From Prolixibacteraceae bacterium (GTDB taxonomy: Bacteria; Bacteroidota; Bacteroidia; Bacteroidales; Prolixibacteraceae), in assembly GCA_021740385.1 (NCBI GenBank), contig JAIOZY010000010.1, forward strand, positions 1 to 64,000: a stretch of 64,000 nucleotides of DNA, written 5' to 3'. Shown piece by piece: positions 1-10,035 of the stretch. The stretch's first letter is position 1. The number at the start of each line of letters is the position of its first letter. The notes under the pieces were generated by a model that saw only the letters and a list, made by a program, of their open reading frames with translations, searched no databases and had not been told where the DNA came from. The position numbers were made by a program, and so were the translations under genes.

Positions 1-498
1 CCTCCCTTTTGTCAACATAAGGAACTTGCCAATTCCCTTCAAGAAATGAAATTGGAGGAATACAAACATTTCGTCACGCTCACTCTGCCCACAAATTGTT
101 CGGCCAACCCACCGCTTTTGCGAAGGTAAGCCTGTCAACCTAATTCAGATATGTTAGACGAAGGAAAATTGACACTACCTTTTGCTTAGTTAATAAACAG
201 AAAAGATTAGAAAACATTAATGCATGACCCAAAATTATAATTTAATGATCGTAACAGTCAGATAAACAGATATGTGACTTATAGGCCTCGTTGTAGTGCA
301 CAAAACAGGTGACCAGCCTTCGCCTTTGGTTCGGGCGCCTACGCTGCTCGTCCGCTAAAACTAGTGTTACACGCGGAAAAGCCTCAGCGACAGCGTGCTG
401 GCAAAGCCAGTGACCAATATTCCCACTCAAAACAAAAAACCAAACAAAATTGGCAATACAAACAAGGTTGCCCCGGCTATAAAAGCAACTTTTCTTTT
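1..498. other. Non-coding stretch upstream of lysS
   Basis: No convincing gene is seen. The only open frame (minus strand, about 242-511) has no recognisable domain and runs through repeat-like sequence. Positions about 313-415 are GC-richer and palindromic. They contain a 25-base segment (352-376) that resembles one at 50624-50648, so this part is probably a genomic intergenic repeat. Positions 1-240 hold nothing I can name. Confidence 0.5.
352..376. repeat. Intergenic repeat copy A (CCGCTAAA...ACACGCGG)
   Basis: The 25-base segment begins CCGCTAAA and ends CACGCGG. It matches 50624-50648 at 19 of 25 positions, and the outer bases are conserved. Both copies lie in non-coding, GC-richer patches next to housekeeping genes. 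No transposase is nearby, so this is most likely a non-autonomous palindromic repeat. Confidence 0.4.
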
Positions 499-506
499 TA
501 TCTTTG
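499..506 (+). promoter_or_regulatory. -7 box of lysS promoter
   Basis: TATCTTTG is an exact match to the Bacteroidota sigma-70 -7 consensus TAnnTTTG. It lies 31 bases before the lysS ATG. A clear -33 TTTG at the usual distance is not present. Confidence 0.5.
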
Positions 507-537
507 CACAAATTTTTTCGAACAGTAAGTATTAATT

Positions 538-2244
538 ATGAGCATCAGAGAATTAAGCGAACAGGAAGTTATCCGCCGCGAGTCGTTGAAAAAACTCAGG
601 GAACTATGCATTGATCCCTACCCGGCTGCCGAGTATAAAACCACGCACAATACCGTACAAATAAAAAAAGCATTTGAAGAAAACAACGAAACACCTTTCG
701 ATGTTTGCATTGCCGGCCGCATGATGGGGCAACGCATAATGGGGAAAGCCTCGTTTGCCGAACTGCAGGACGAAAACGGCCGCATACAGTTATACGTTAA
801 CCGCGACGAGATTTGCCCCGGCGACGACAAAACACTGTACAACGATGTATTCAAAAAATTGCTCGACCTCGGCGACATCATTGGTGTGAAAGGATTCGTG
901 TTCCGCACCCAAATGGGCGAAATTTCCGTTCATGTAAAGGAACTGACCGTTTTAAGCAAATCGATCCGGCCGCTTCCGGTTGTAAAAGAAAAAGACGGGC
1001 AGGTTTTCGATGCCTTTTCCGATCCCGAAATGCGCTACCGCCAGCGCTATGTCGACCTGATTGTGAACCCGCAAACCCGCGAACATTTCAAAAAGCGCAC
1101 GGTGATAATGAACACCATGCGCCAAATGTTCAACGAACATGGGTACCTCGAGGTTGAAACCCCCATATTGCAACCCATACCCGGCGGCGCAGCAGCACGG
1201 CCGTTTATTACCCACCACAATGCGCTCGACATTCCGCTCTACCTGCGCATTGCCAACGAGCTGTACCTCAAGAGGCTCATTGTAGGAGGCTACGAAGGCG
1301 TGTACGAATTTTCGAAAGATTTCCGCAACGAGGGGATGGACCGCACCCACAATCCCGAGTTCACCGTGATGGAAATTTACGTGGCCTACAAAGACTACAA
1401 CTGGATGATGACCTTTGTTGAAGAGATGATTGAGCGCGTTGCACTGGCCCTGCATGGCACAACAAAAGTGCAGGTTGGTGAAAACATCATCGATTTTAAG
1501 CGGCCATACAAACGCATCAGTATGCTCGATTCGATTAAAGAACACACCGGCATCGATATTTCAGGAATGGATGAAAACCGGTTGCGCGAGGTGTGCAAAA
1601 AACTCGAAGTTGAAATTGACGACACCATGGGCAAAGGCAAACTGATTGATGAAATATTTGGCGAAAAATGCGAAGGCAGCTACATCCAGCCAACATTCAT
1701 AACCGATTACCCCAAAGAGATGTCGCCACTATGTAAAAAACACCGCGACAACCCCGACCTGACCGAACGTTTCGAATTGATGGTGAACGGCAAAGAGTTA
1801 TGCAATGCCTACTCGGAACTGAACGACCCCATCGACCAGCTTGAACGCTTCCAGGAGCAACTCAGGCTATCGGAAAAAGGCGACGACGAGGCAATGTTCA
1901 TCGATATGGACTTTGTGCGTGCACTGGAATACGGCATGCCTCCTACATCGGGCATGGGCATTGGCATCGACCGGCTGGTTATGTTTATGACCAACCAGTC
2001 GTCAATTCAGGATGTGCTTTTCTTCCCGCAAATGAAACCCGAGAAAAAAGCCGTTGAACTGACCGAAGAAGAAAAACTGGTGATTAACCTGCTCAAAGCA
2101 CAGTCGCCCGTTGACCTCAGCGAGCTGAAAGAAAAAAGCGGCCTGAGCAATAAAAAATGGGACAAGGCCATCAAAGGCCTGACAAAACACAAGCTGGCCA
2201 AGGTTAATAAAAGTGAAGAGGGACTGACGGTGGAGATGGTATAA
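538..2244 (+). CDS. lysS: Lysine--tRNA ligase, class II
   Basis: Charges tRNA-Lys with lysine in the cytoplasm. The N-terminal half carries the OB-fold anticodon-binding region (about residues 50-150). The class II catalytic core follows, with motif 2 starting [14 protein letters not shown] at residue 262 and motif 3 GMGIGIDRL at residue 472. At 568 residues it is about 60 longer than the E. coli enzyme. The extra C-terminal part (from about residue 508) is charged and resembles a small helical or winged-helix appendage, which I recall from other Bacteroidota LysS proteins. The ATG at 538 follows a -7 box at 499-506. It stands alone, with the next gene 117 bases downstream. Identification is secure; the role of the tail is unknown. 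Confidence 0.97.
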   Translation: MSIRELSEQEVIRRESLKKLRELCIDPYPAAEYKTTHNTVQIKKAFEENNETPFDVCIAGRMMGQRIMGKASFAELQDENGRIQLYVNRDEICPGDDKTLYNDVFKKLLDLGDIIGVKGFVFRTQMGEISVHVKELTVLSKSIRPLPVVKEKDGQVFDAFSDPEMRYRQRYVDLIVNPQTREHFKKRTVIMNTMRQMFNEHGYLEVETPILQPIPGGAAARPFITHHNALDIPLYLRIANELYLKRLIVGGYEGVYEFSKDFRNEGMDRTHNPEFTVMEIYVAYKDYNWMMTFVEEMIERVALALHGTTKVQVGENIIDFKRPYKRISMLDSIKEHTGIDISGMDENRLREVCKKLEVEIDDTMGKGKLIDEIFGEKCEGSYIQPTFITDYPKEMSPLCKKHRDNPDLTERFELMVNGKELCNAYSELNDPIDQLERFQEQLRLSEKGDDEAMFIDMDFVRALEYGMPPTSGMGIGIDRLVMFMTNQSSIQDVLFFPQMKPEKKAVELTEEEKLVINLLKAQSPVDLSELKEKSGLSNKKWDKAIKGLTKHKLAKVNKSEEGLTVEMV

Positions 2245-2361
2245 ATATTGTACTTCAACACATTTCAATAAAAAAACATCTCTGGAAGGTGGAATTTTTC
2301 AAGTAATTATTCTATTTTTAACGGTTCAATTTTAACATTAAAAATTTAACAAACCACTCTC

Positions 2362-5300
2362 ATGAATATTATTGCAGCCCCTCAGGTTGAGAAGGTAAAA
2401 TTTTTCCTTATTCCTTTACTTGTAAGCTTCAACTTTTTTAGTTATTCGCAACCAAGAACCAACACTGATTTTTTAAATGCTTTTTCGCAACAGGAAAGGA
2501 CAAAGTTTCAAATGAAAAAAAGTGAAGCAGAACGTTGGGCTGTAAGAAACAACAAACCAATACGTTTCACAAGCGACAGAGTGTTTTATGAATTGCAATA
2601 CATTTCAGATGACAGCATTCCACAATATTATCGAACCACAAATGTAAATGCGGCTGCTACGATCTTAACAAACAAGGTACACCCTTCAGGCGGACTCGGA
2701 TTAAGCCTTACTGGTTCGGGGATGACAGTTCATGAATGGGACGGTGGAAGTGCTTTGACAACCCACCAGGAATTCGGATCAAGGGTGACCGTTGGTGACG
2801 GAAGCTCCGATAATTTTCATGCAACACACGTTGCAGGTACAATCATGGCTTCGGGTGTTGATCCAAATGCAAAAGGGATGGCCTACCAGGCCGACCTGCG
2901 ATCGTTCGACTGGAATTCAGATGTTTCCGAAATGGCTACCGAAGCCGCTAGCGGAGCACTTGTCAGTAACCACTCCTATGGTTATAACCGTGGATGGTAC
3001 TACTCAAGTAGCGGTGATTGGATATGGTATGGAAACACTTCCATAAGTACAACTGAAGATTACCGGTTTGGATTTTATGACAGCAATTCAGAAAACTGGG
3101 ACATCATTGCCAACTATGCACCTTATTACCTTATTTGCAAAGCGGCAGGGAACGACAGGGGTGAATACCCAGGTGCAGGAGCGCCCTATCCTCCCGATGG
3201 CCCTTACGACTGTATAGGGCAACTTGGTGTTGCCAAAAATATCCTTACAATTGGTGCAGTTAACGACATACCCGGTGGGTATACCGGCCCGTCCGATGTG
3301 GTCATGTCATCATTCAGTTCATGGGGACCGGCAGATGACGGACGCATAAAACCCGATATTGTAGCCAACGGTGTTGGACTTTATTCAACCTACAATTCCG
3401 GTAATGATAGTTATGCTTCTATGAATGGCACATCAATGGCTACCCCATCGGTAACCGGCTCACTGGTACTTCTGCAACAACATTACAACAACCTCAATAG
3501 CAGCTATATGCTTGCCAGCACCTTGAAAGCGCTCGTCATTCACACAGCCGATGAAGCAGGGCCAAATGATGGCCCCGATTACATGAACGGCTGGGGATTG
3601 ATGAACACGGCCAAAGCAGCCAACCTGATAACCACCAATCAAAACAACAATGTCATTTCAGAACATCTGCTATCCACTGGTTCAAGCTACACCCGCGATG
3701 TCGTTGCAAACGGTTCTGAACCTTTAAAAGCTACCATTGTATGGAACGATCCTTCAGGCACCCCACCCCAAGCATCGCTCGATCCCTCTACCCCGATGCT
3801 GGTTAATGACCTTGATTTACGAATCACCCAATCGCAAAATACGTTTTACCCATGGAAACTCGACAGGGATAATGAAGGGAATGCGGCAACAAACGCAACG
3901 AAAAACGATGTTGATAATGTGGAAGTTGTATTCATCTCAAATCCTGTCCAGGGAGAAACATATACCATTACAGTTGACCATGACGGTTCACTTAGCGGTG
4001 GTTCGCAGGTGTTTTCATTGATCGTTTCGGGCATAGAACCATCGGTTGGCCCCGATGCCAACTTTACGGCCGACAATACATTGCCCTTGATTGATGAAAC
4101 CGTAAGTTTTACTGATCTTTCAACCAATATTCCCACCAGTTGGAGCTGGAGCATTTCCCCCACAACCTTTTCGTACGTTGAAGGCACAAGTGCAAACTCT
4201 CAAAACCCCAAAGTTGCTTTCGAAGCAGAAGGGGATTATACCGTATCGCTAACGGTTACAAATGCTCAGGGAAACGACACGGAAACAAAAGTGAATTATA
4301 TATCTGTACAAGGTTGCGGCATTTTCTCATTGCCCTTTTATGAAAGTTTTGAAGACGGACAGGTTCCCCCCGATTGCTGGACTTCAATTGACAATGATGG
4401 CGATGGATACGGATGGGACATTGGCAGCACCGGGTACGCTCCTTTCGATGGCACATATATAGCCTTATCCGAATCGTGGAATGATACACCATTAACACCC
4501 GACAACTGGCTGATAACGCCCCAGCTCGCACTTACAACTGACAGTGTTACTTTAAAATACGCCATAAAGGCACAAGACCCAGACTGGATTGAAGAAAAAT
4601 ACTCAGTTCTGTACTCAACAACCGGAAACAACATTGGCGATTTTAATCATATTACTACACAGACAATCTCAACTACCGATTGGATGAATATAACAATCAC
4701 CTTAACAGGTTTTTCCGGACAAAATGTATATTTTGCATTCAGGCATTGGGATTGTACTGACTGGTACCAGCTTGTGCTCGATCACATCCGTGTTGAAGAA
4801 TATGGCGTACCTGAAGACTACACGGTTGCCGATGTTGTTTTGTCCGACGGGGAATCGGATTGCTTTAATGCTACCAATACCTTAACCGTTGCCGGAGGTG
4901 GAACAACCGTTGAACTCATGAGCGGCTCATCGGCTACGTTTATTGCCGGCGGAAATATCCGTTTTCTGCCCGGATTTCATGCCCATTCAGGCAGCGAAAT
5001 GGATGCCCATATCACTACCGACGACACCTTCTGCGACCAACTTTTAAGCCCAACCTCTACTGCACTGGCAACGTACAGTATGAAAAGCACCACGGTTAAC
5101 CAAACCGAAACGGAATTCAAAAAACAAGACCTGTCTCAAAAAACCATTAAAAACATACAGGTTTACCCCAACCCAACATCGGGTTTGTTTAATGTTGAAT
5201 TGCACAATTTTGAAAAACCCGTTCAGCTCATGGTGTTTAACCAACAAGGCGCCGTTGTGTTAAAAACCGAAAAAGGAATAGCAAACAAGGCAACTTTCGA

Positions 5301-5385
5301 CCTTTCGAACGCGCCTAAAGGCATGTACGTGGTTAAAGTTGCCGATCAAAACGAATTCTTTACACGGAAAATAATGCTGGAATAA
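2362..5385 (+). CDS. Secreted subtilisin-like (S8) peptidase with T9SS sorting domain
   Basis: A predicted extracellular serine protease. A signal peptide (residues 1-30) precedes an S8 domain with the triad Asp127 (HEWDGG), His156 (HATHVAGT) and Ser358 (NGTSMATP). After a beta-sandwich region come a PKD domain (about 563-648) and a cleaved-adhesin/choice-of-anchor-J-like domain (about 650-815, ending in the DHIRV strand). Next is the Cys-containing FLPGFHAHSGS module shared across this island (about 820-895). Last is a T9SS type A sorting domain (about 930-1007, starting VYPNPTSG). It is the first of six T9SS cargo proteins here and is followed after 65 bases by the HTSHGSQ protein. Substrate unknown. 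Confidence 0.93.
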   Translation: MNIIAAPQVEKVKFFLIPLLVSFNFFSYSQPRTNTDFLNAFSQQERTKFQMKKSEAERWAVRNNKPIRFTSDRVFYELQYISDDSIPQYYRTTNVNAAATILTNKVHPSGGLGLSLTGSGMTVHEWDGGSALTTHQEFGSRVTVGDGSSDNFHATHVAGTIMASGVDPNAKGMAYQADLRSFDWNSDVSEMATEAASGALVSNHSYGYNRGWYYSSSGDWIWYGNTSISTTEDYRFGFYDSNSENWDIIANYAPYYLICKAAGNDRGEYPGAGAPYPPDGPYDCIGQLGVAKNILTIGAVNDIPGGYTGPSDVVMSSFSSWGPADDGRIKPDIVANGVGLYSTYNSGNDSYASMNGTSMATPSVTGSLVLLQQHYNNLNSSYMLASTLKALVIHTADEAGPNDGPDYMNGWGLMNTAKAANLITTNQNNNVISEHLLSTGSSYTRDVVANGSEPLKATIVWNDPSGTPPQASLDPSTPMLVNDLDLRITQSQNTFYPWKLDRDNEGNAATNATKNDVDNVEVVFISNPVQGETYTITVDHDGSLSGGSQVFSLIVSGIEPSVGPDANFTADNTLPLIDETVSFTDLSTNIPTSWSWSISPTTFSYVEGTSANSQNPKVAFEAEGDYTVSLTVTNAQGNDTETKVNYISVQGCGIFSLPFYESFEDGQVPPDCWTSIDNDGDGYGWDIGSTGYAPFDGTYIALSESWNDTPLTPDNWLITPQLALTTDSVTLKYAIKAQDPDWIEEKYSVLYSTTGNNIGDFNHITTQTISTTDWMNITITLTGFSGQNVYFAFRHWDCTDWYQLVLDHIRVEEYGVPEDYTVADVVLSDGESDCFNATNTLTVAGGGTTVELMSGSSATFIAGGNIRFLPGFHAHSGSEMDAHITTDDTFCDQLLSPTSTALATYSMKSTTVNQTETEFKKQDLSQKTIKNIQVYPNPTSGLFNVELHNFEKPVQLMVFNQQGAVVLKTEKGIANKATFDLSNAPKGMYVVKVADQNEFFTRKIMLE

Positions 5386-5450
5386 ATTTTTTCCAAAAAA
5401 CGGGTAACCTTTTCCCTCTTTTGGGAATAAATAAACAAAACCGAAATCTT

Positions 5451-6866
5451 ATGAAGAAAATATTCTTTATCGCTATTACTTTGTTTATTTTTAAGGCAGC
5501 CATGCCACAGCTCATCATTGACCACAACCATACCGATATTACCGATTTAACGGAAAGCCAGATTAACCTGGCTAAAACCACCCTGCACATTGCCTACGGG
5601 CATACCAGCCACGGCAGCCAGCTTACTTCCGGTATGAACGGTTTAGTGGGTTTTGCCAACGGTGGCGGCAAAGGCCTGAGCCTGCCCGAAGACATTTTCG
5701 ACTGGAACAACGGCGGCATCGATGGCGCGCTCGACCTGCACGATTATGCCATGGGAGGAGACGTTGGATATTACCCGCAATGGTACAACAACACGGTTAG
5801 TTATCTTGACAATCCGGACAACAGCGACGTAAACGTAATTATGTGGAGTTGGTGCGGACAAGCCTCGGACAGAACCGAACAAACCATGATTGATACCTAC
5901 CTGGCTCCTATGACCTTATTAGAGAATACCTATCCTAACGTGAAGTTTGTATACATGACCGGACACCTCGATGGCACCGGGTTGACAGGCAACCTGCATT
6001 TGCGCAATGAACAAATCAGGGATTACTGCTCTGCTAACAATAAAATTTTGTACGATTTTGCCGATATTGAAAGCTATGATCCCGATGGGTTGATAAATTA
6101 TATGGAACTTAATGCCAATGACAACTGCGACTACGATAGCAGTGGTTACTCAAGGAACTGGGCAACAAGATGGCAAAACTCACATACTGAGAATACCGAC
6201 TGGTACGACTGCTACTGTGCACACAGTCAACCCCTAAACGGAAACCAGAAAGCCTATGCAGCCTGGCACCTTTTCGTGGGCATTGCCAACCGCATAAACC
6301 TCGAAAATATTCCTGCCAACCATACTGTTAGTGACACCATTGTGGACAACGGTGAAGGTGCCTGTTTCGATGCTGCCGATACCCTATCGGCAGCCGGCGA
6401 CGGCACAAATGTTGAAATTGAAAACGGCGGGGTTGCTGAATTTATTTCCGGGAACGCCGTCAGGCTTCTGCCCGGCTTCCACGCCCACAGCGGATGCAAT
6501 ATGCAGGCATACATTACTGAAACCAACAACTTCTGCAATGTAATCCCCATTGTAACCGAACAGGCACCGGCATTGAAAAATGCAGCATTCGAAACTTCGA
6601 TACATAATCCGGGGTTTGAAACATCCAACCCGTTAACCGTTAACATATATCCCAATCCCAACAACGGTATTTTCAAAATTGCTGCAACCAATGGTAATGA
6701 AAAACTCTGTATCAGGATTTTCAATAACACCGGGGCAAAGATTTATCAAAACAGCACATTACAACAAACTACAAATTTGAAACTGCAAACGCTAAAAAGC
6801 GGTATATACTTTTTACAGGCAACAACAGGGGAGCAACAAAAAACGGTGAAATTTATTATTAAATAG
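5451..6866 (+). CDS. Secreted HTSHGSQ-family protein with T9SS sorting domain
   Basis: Function unknown. The ATG at 5451 is chosen because it begins a clean signal peptide (MKKIFFIAITLFIF); an upstream in-frame start at 5421 only adds a charged leader. The globular domain (about 20-290) has striking invariant-looking motifs: HTSHGSQ at 51-57, DGALDLHD, MWSWCGQ, MTGHLDG, DFADIESYDPDG, and AHSQPLNGNQKAYAAW near its end. A paralogue at 55706-56872 keeps all of them. The order small-residue/Ser block, GH block and late His-x(6)-N block is reminiscent of SGNH/GDSL hydrolases, but this is a guess. The shared Cys module (about 295-370) and a T9SS sorting domain (about 395-471) follow. Confidence 0.75.
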   Translation: MKKIFFIAITLFIFKAAMPQLIIDHNHTDITDLTESQINLAKTTLHIAYGHTSHGSQLTSGMNGLVGFANGGGKGLSLPEDIFDWNNGGIDGALDLHDYAMGGDVGYYPQWYNNTVSYLDNPDNSDVNVIMWSWCGQASDRTEQTMIDTYLAPMTLLENTYPNVKFVYMTGHLDGTGLTGNLHLRNEQIRDYCSANNKILYDFADIESYDPDGLINYMELNANDNCDYDSSGYSRNWATRWQNSHTENTDWYDCYCAHSQPLNGNQKAYAAWHLFVGIANRINLENIPANHTVSDTIVDNGEGACFDAADTLSAAGDGTNVEIENGGVAEFISGNAVRLLPGFHAHSGCNMQAYITETNNFCNVIPIVTEQAPALKNAAFETSIHNPGFETSNPLTVNIYPNPNNGIFKIAATNGNEKLCIRIFNNTGAKIYQNSTLQQTTNLKLQTLKSGIYFLQATTGEQQKTVKFIIK

Positions 6867-6996
6867 CCCGGTACCACCATTTTTTTTCTATTTTTGAGTT
6901 TCTGACTGAAAAAATTGAGCGATTAAGCAACCAATAAAAGTTTTTTTTCTGGTCTCAAGCAGTCGGGGATGGTTGGAAACATTCAATATAGTTGTT

Positions 6997-9897
6997 ATGA
7001 TAAAAAGAATACTGGTTCTTTTTGGAGCCATGCTTTTGCTTACCTTACAGGCAAAATCGGCCTATTTTTCTTTTTTGCCCCATGAAATCACCCAACCCGA
7101 TGGTGAAAAAATTGCGTGCTTTGTTTCGGGCGATGAGTTTTACCACTGGATGCACGATAAAGACGGGTATACCATCATCCAGGCACCCGATGGGTATTAT
7201 TATTACGGGGTATCAACCGGCGACAACATTGTTCCCACTAAATTCAGGGTTAACACGGTTGACCCAAACACGCTGGCAATTAATAAATGGGAGAAAATTT
7301 CAGTAGACAAATACCGGGAATCCAAAACCTTCTTTGAAAGTTATCCGAAAACCAAAACCGCGCCACTTTCAGCACCCCATACAAATACGCTCAACAATAT
7401 CGTTATTTATATCCGCTTTGCCGATGACGATGAATTTACCGAACCCCGCCAGACTTTTGACGACAAGTTTAACCAGGTTCCCGGTACTTCAGTGCAATCG
7501 TACTACAAAGAAGTCTCATACGACCAGTTGACCATCAGTTCGACCCACTACCCGGCATGTGAATTGACCACCAACTTATCCTATCAGGACTCCCACGTGA
7601 GGGCCTATTTCGAACCTTACAACGAAACCACCAACCCAATTGGGTATACCGGCGGGAACAACGGCACCGAACGGAGAAACAGGGAACACACCCTGCTGAA
7701 AGATGCCATTGAATGGGTCAATGCCAACTCGCCCATACCGGCAGGTTTAAACATTGACGGCGATAACGACGGGTATGTCGACAATGTTTGTTTTAACATT
7801 GTTGGTGGAAACGGTGGCTGGGCTGCGCTTTTATGGGCACACAAATGGGCATTGTACTCACAAACAGTCTATATTAATGGTAAAAGGGTTTGGGAATACA
7901 CTTTTCAACCCGAGACACAGGTAAGTGTAAGCACTTTGTGCCACGAAATGTTTCATGCCCTTGGCGCACCCGATTTGTACCACTATTCGCACGACGGGTT
8001 GAACCCTGCCGGCCCCTGGGACCTGATGCACTCGGGCTTTGTCCACATGGGGGCTTACATGAAATGGAAATATGCCGACCAAAACTGGATTTCCGATATC
8101 CCTGAAATAACCTCTTCGGGAACATACACGCTTAACCCGTTAACATCGCCAACAAACAACTGTTTCAAAATTGCCTCGCCCAATTCGCTTTCGGAATTTT
8201 TTGTTGTAGAATACCGAAATAAAATGAGCGGGACATTCGATTACAATGTTCCCGGATCGGGGCTTTTGGTTTACCGGATTGACCCGTCGCGAAACGGCAA
8301 TGCCAGCGGCCCTCCCGATGAAGTATACATTTTCAGGCCCGATGGCACGCCCACGGTAAACGGCAATATTTACAATGCACATTTTTCAAGCAATGTTAGC
8401 CGAACAGCAATTAACGACTACACCAACCCCTATACTTTCTTACAGGATGGCAGCCCGGGAGGCCTCGAAATTTCAAACGTCACCTCGGCCGGCAGCACCA
8501 TTTCGTTCGATGTAAATTATGGCATCGTTGCACCACCAACCGACTTTACGGCAACTGCCGTCAGCCATACCCAAATTGACCTCACCTGGCTCCTGAACGG
8601 AGCAAGCGAACATGTTTTACTGGCCGCCAACACCACGGGAAACTTTGGCGAACCAACAGAAAGCATCTTTTACCTGCCGGGCGACACCCTACCCGGGGGG
8701 GATAACGTTATTTACAACGGCCCGCTTAATACTTTTAGTCACGTGAACTTAGACCCCAACACCGATTACTTTTATAAAATCTGGTCGTACAACTCCGATA
8801 CAACCTATTCGGTTGGAATGGAACAGCAGGCGAAAACCCTGTGCGGACCAATTTCGATATTACCATGGGGTGAAGACTTTAATGCCGGGGAAATGTTCCC
8901 CGACTGCTGGACACAGGAAGAAGTAAACGATTCGAGGGTATGGTGGTACATTACCACCGACTATTACCCCGATGGAACCGATTCCACAGCATACGATTTT
9001 TATGCCTGTTTAAGGGATTACAGCACTTCTGATAACATTTCCCGTTTAATTACACCGGCATTCGACCTGAGTGGTTATACCAATATTTCGCTTTCTTTTT
9101 GGCACAAACAAGAAACATTGGACGGTAACCGGGACGAGTTAACGGTAAAATACAGGACATCGGCAACCGGCAACTGGATTGAACTGGAAAGCTATACAAC
9201 AGTGTACAGCTTATGGACAGAAGAAGTGATTCCGTTACCTGAAACCTCTTCAGAATTTTACGTGTGTTTTGAAGGCAATGCGAAATACGGAAATGGAATA
9301 AATATTGACGATGTAACACTTACGGGAACACCAACACCCGGCACGCTGGCAATTACCGATGTTTCTTACAACCTGGGCGACGATGAATGTTTTGGTGCCC
9401 AACAAACCATTACCGTGGCCGGCAACGGCAACCCGGTCGATTTCCTGAGCGGCTCAACAATAAACCTTATTGCAGGTGAATCGATTAACTTCCTGCCCGG
9501 CTTCCATGCCCACAGCGGCAGTTACATGTATGCCTGGATCACCACAGAGGGAACTTTTTGCGATGAACTTCCGGAACAGGTTATTGTAGAAGCTACAAAC
9601 CAAAACAGCAAGTCTGTTTCCATCGGAGATGAAAACAATAAGGTACCAGATGTAAATAGCGATCCGTTTATGAAAGTCTATCCCAATCCAACCCACGGCC
9701 GGGTAAAAATTGAACTTAGCAATATAGAAGGAAGTACGCTGATTACAGTAACCAACAGCTTGGGGGCCATTATTTACCGTTCGGAATGTACCGGGAATTT
9801 TAAAGAACTGGAACTCCCGAAAATGCATAAAGGGTTGTGTTATATTTTTATAAATAACGGGCATAAAATATTGATGCAAAAACTAATGGTATATTAA
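6997..9897 (+). CDS. Secreted M6-family metalloprotease with T9SS sorting domain
   Basis: A predicted extracellular zinc protease of the M6 (immune inhibitor A-like) family. The ATG at 6997 starts a signal peptide (MIKRILVLFGAMLLL); a TTG at 6973 is in frame but less likely. The zinc motif is HEMFH at residues 316-320, followed by GAPDLYH. Then come a fibronectin type III-like domain (about 511-611), a choice-of-anchor-J/MAM-like domain (about 615-785), the shared Cys module with FLPGFHAHSGS (about 787-861) and a T9SS sorting domain (about 890-966). The anchor-J domain closely resembles the one in the next gene (shared FEGNAKYG and IDDV strands), which points to exchange between neighbours. 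Confidence 0.9.
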   Translation: MIKRILVLFGAMLLLTLQAKSAYFSFLPHEITQPDGEKIACFVSGDEFYHWMHDKDGYTIIQAPDGYYYYGVSTGDNIVPTKFRVNTVDPNTLAINKWEKISVDKYRESKTFFESYPKTKTAPLSAPHTNTLNNIVIYIRFADDDEFTEPRQTFDDKFNQVPGTSVQSYYKEVSYDQLTISSTHYPACELTTNLSYQDSHVRAYFEPYNETTNPIGYTGGNNGTERRNREHTLLKDAIEWVNANSPIPAGLNIDGDNDGYVDNVCFNIVGGNGGWAALLWAHKWALYSQTVYINGKRVWEYTFQPETQVSVSTLCHEMFHALGAPDLYHYSHDGLNPAGPWDLMHSGFVHMGAYMKWKYADQNWISDIPEITSSGTYTLNPLTSPTNNCFKIASPNSLSEFFVVEYRNKMSGTFDYNVPGSGLLVYRIDPSRNGNASGPPDEVYIFRPDGTPTVNGNIYNAHFSSNVSRTAINDYTNPYTFLQDGSPGGLEISNVTSAGSTISFDVNYGIVAPPTDFTATAVSHTQIDLTWLLNGASEHVLLAANTTGNFGEPTESIFYLPGDTLPGGDNVIYNGPLNTFSHVNLDPNTDYFYKIWSYNSDTTYSVGMEQQAKTLCGPISILPWGEDFNAGEMFPDCWTQEEVNDSRVWWYITTDYYPDGTDSTAYDFYACLRDYSTSDNISRLITPAFDLSGYTNISLSFWHKQETLDGNRDELTVKYRTSATGNWIELESYTTVYSLWTEEVIPLPETSSEFYVCFEGNAKYGNGINIDDVTLTGTPTPGTLAITDVSYNLGDDECFGAQQTITVAGNGNPVDFLSGSTINLIAGESINFLPGFHAHSGSYMYAWITTEGTFCDELPEQVIVEATNQNSKSVSIGDENNKVPDVNSDPFMKVYPNPTHGRVKIELSNIEGSTLITVTNSLGAIIYRSECTGNFKELELPKMHKGLCYIFINNGHKILMQKLMVY

Positions 9898-10035
9898 TAA
9901 TTTTTTCTGCTAAACCTTTTTAAAAATATGTTTAGTAAAAATTTTGCTTTTTTCTTTTTACTGTACATAATTTTTTATAGTTTAGCACAATAATTGCGAG
10001 TTAATAGGGAGAGTTTACATTCTAACCAAATCTGT

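Noticed and set aside
242-511. Minus-strand open frame before lysS
   Set aside because: Runs through repeat-like sequence and the lysS promoter, with no recognisable protein features.
952-1545. Long open frame on the minus strand inside lysS
   Set aside because: It lies wholly antisense to the well-conserved lysS gene and shows no domain; a reading-frame shadow.
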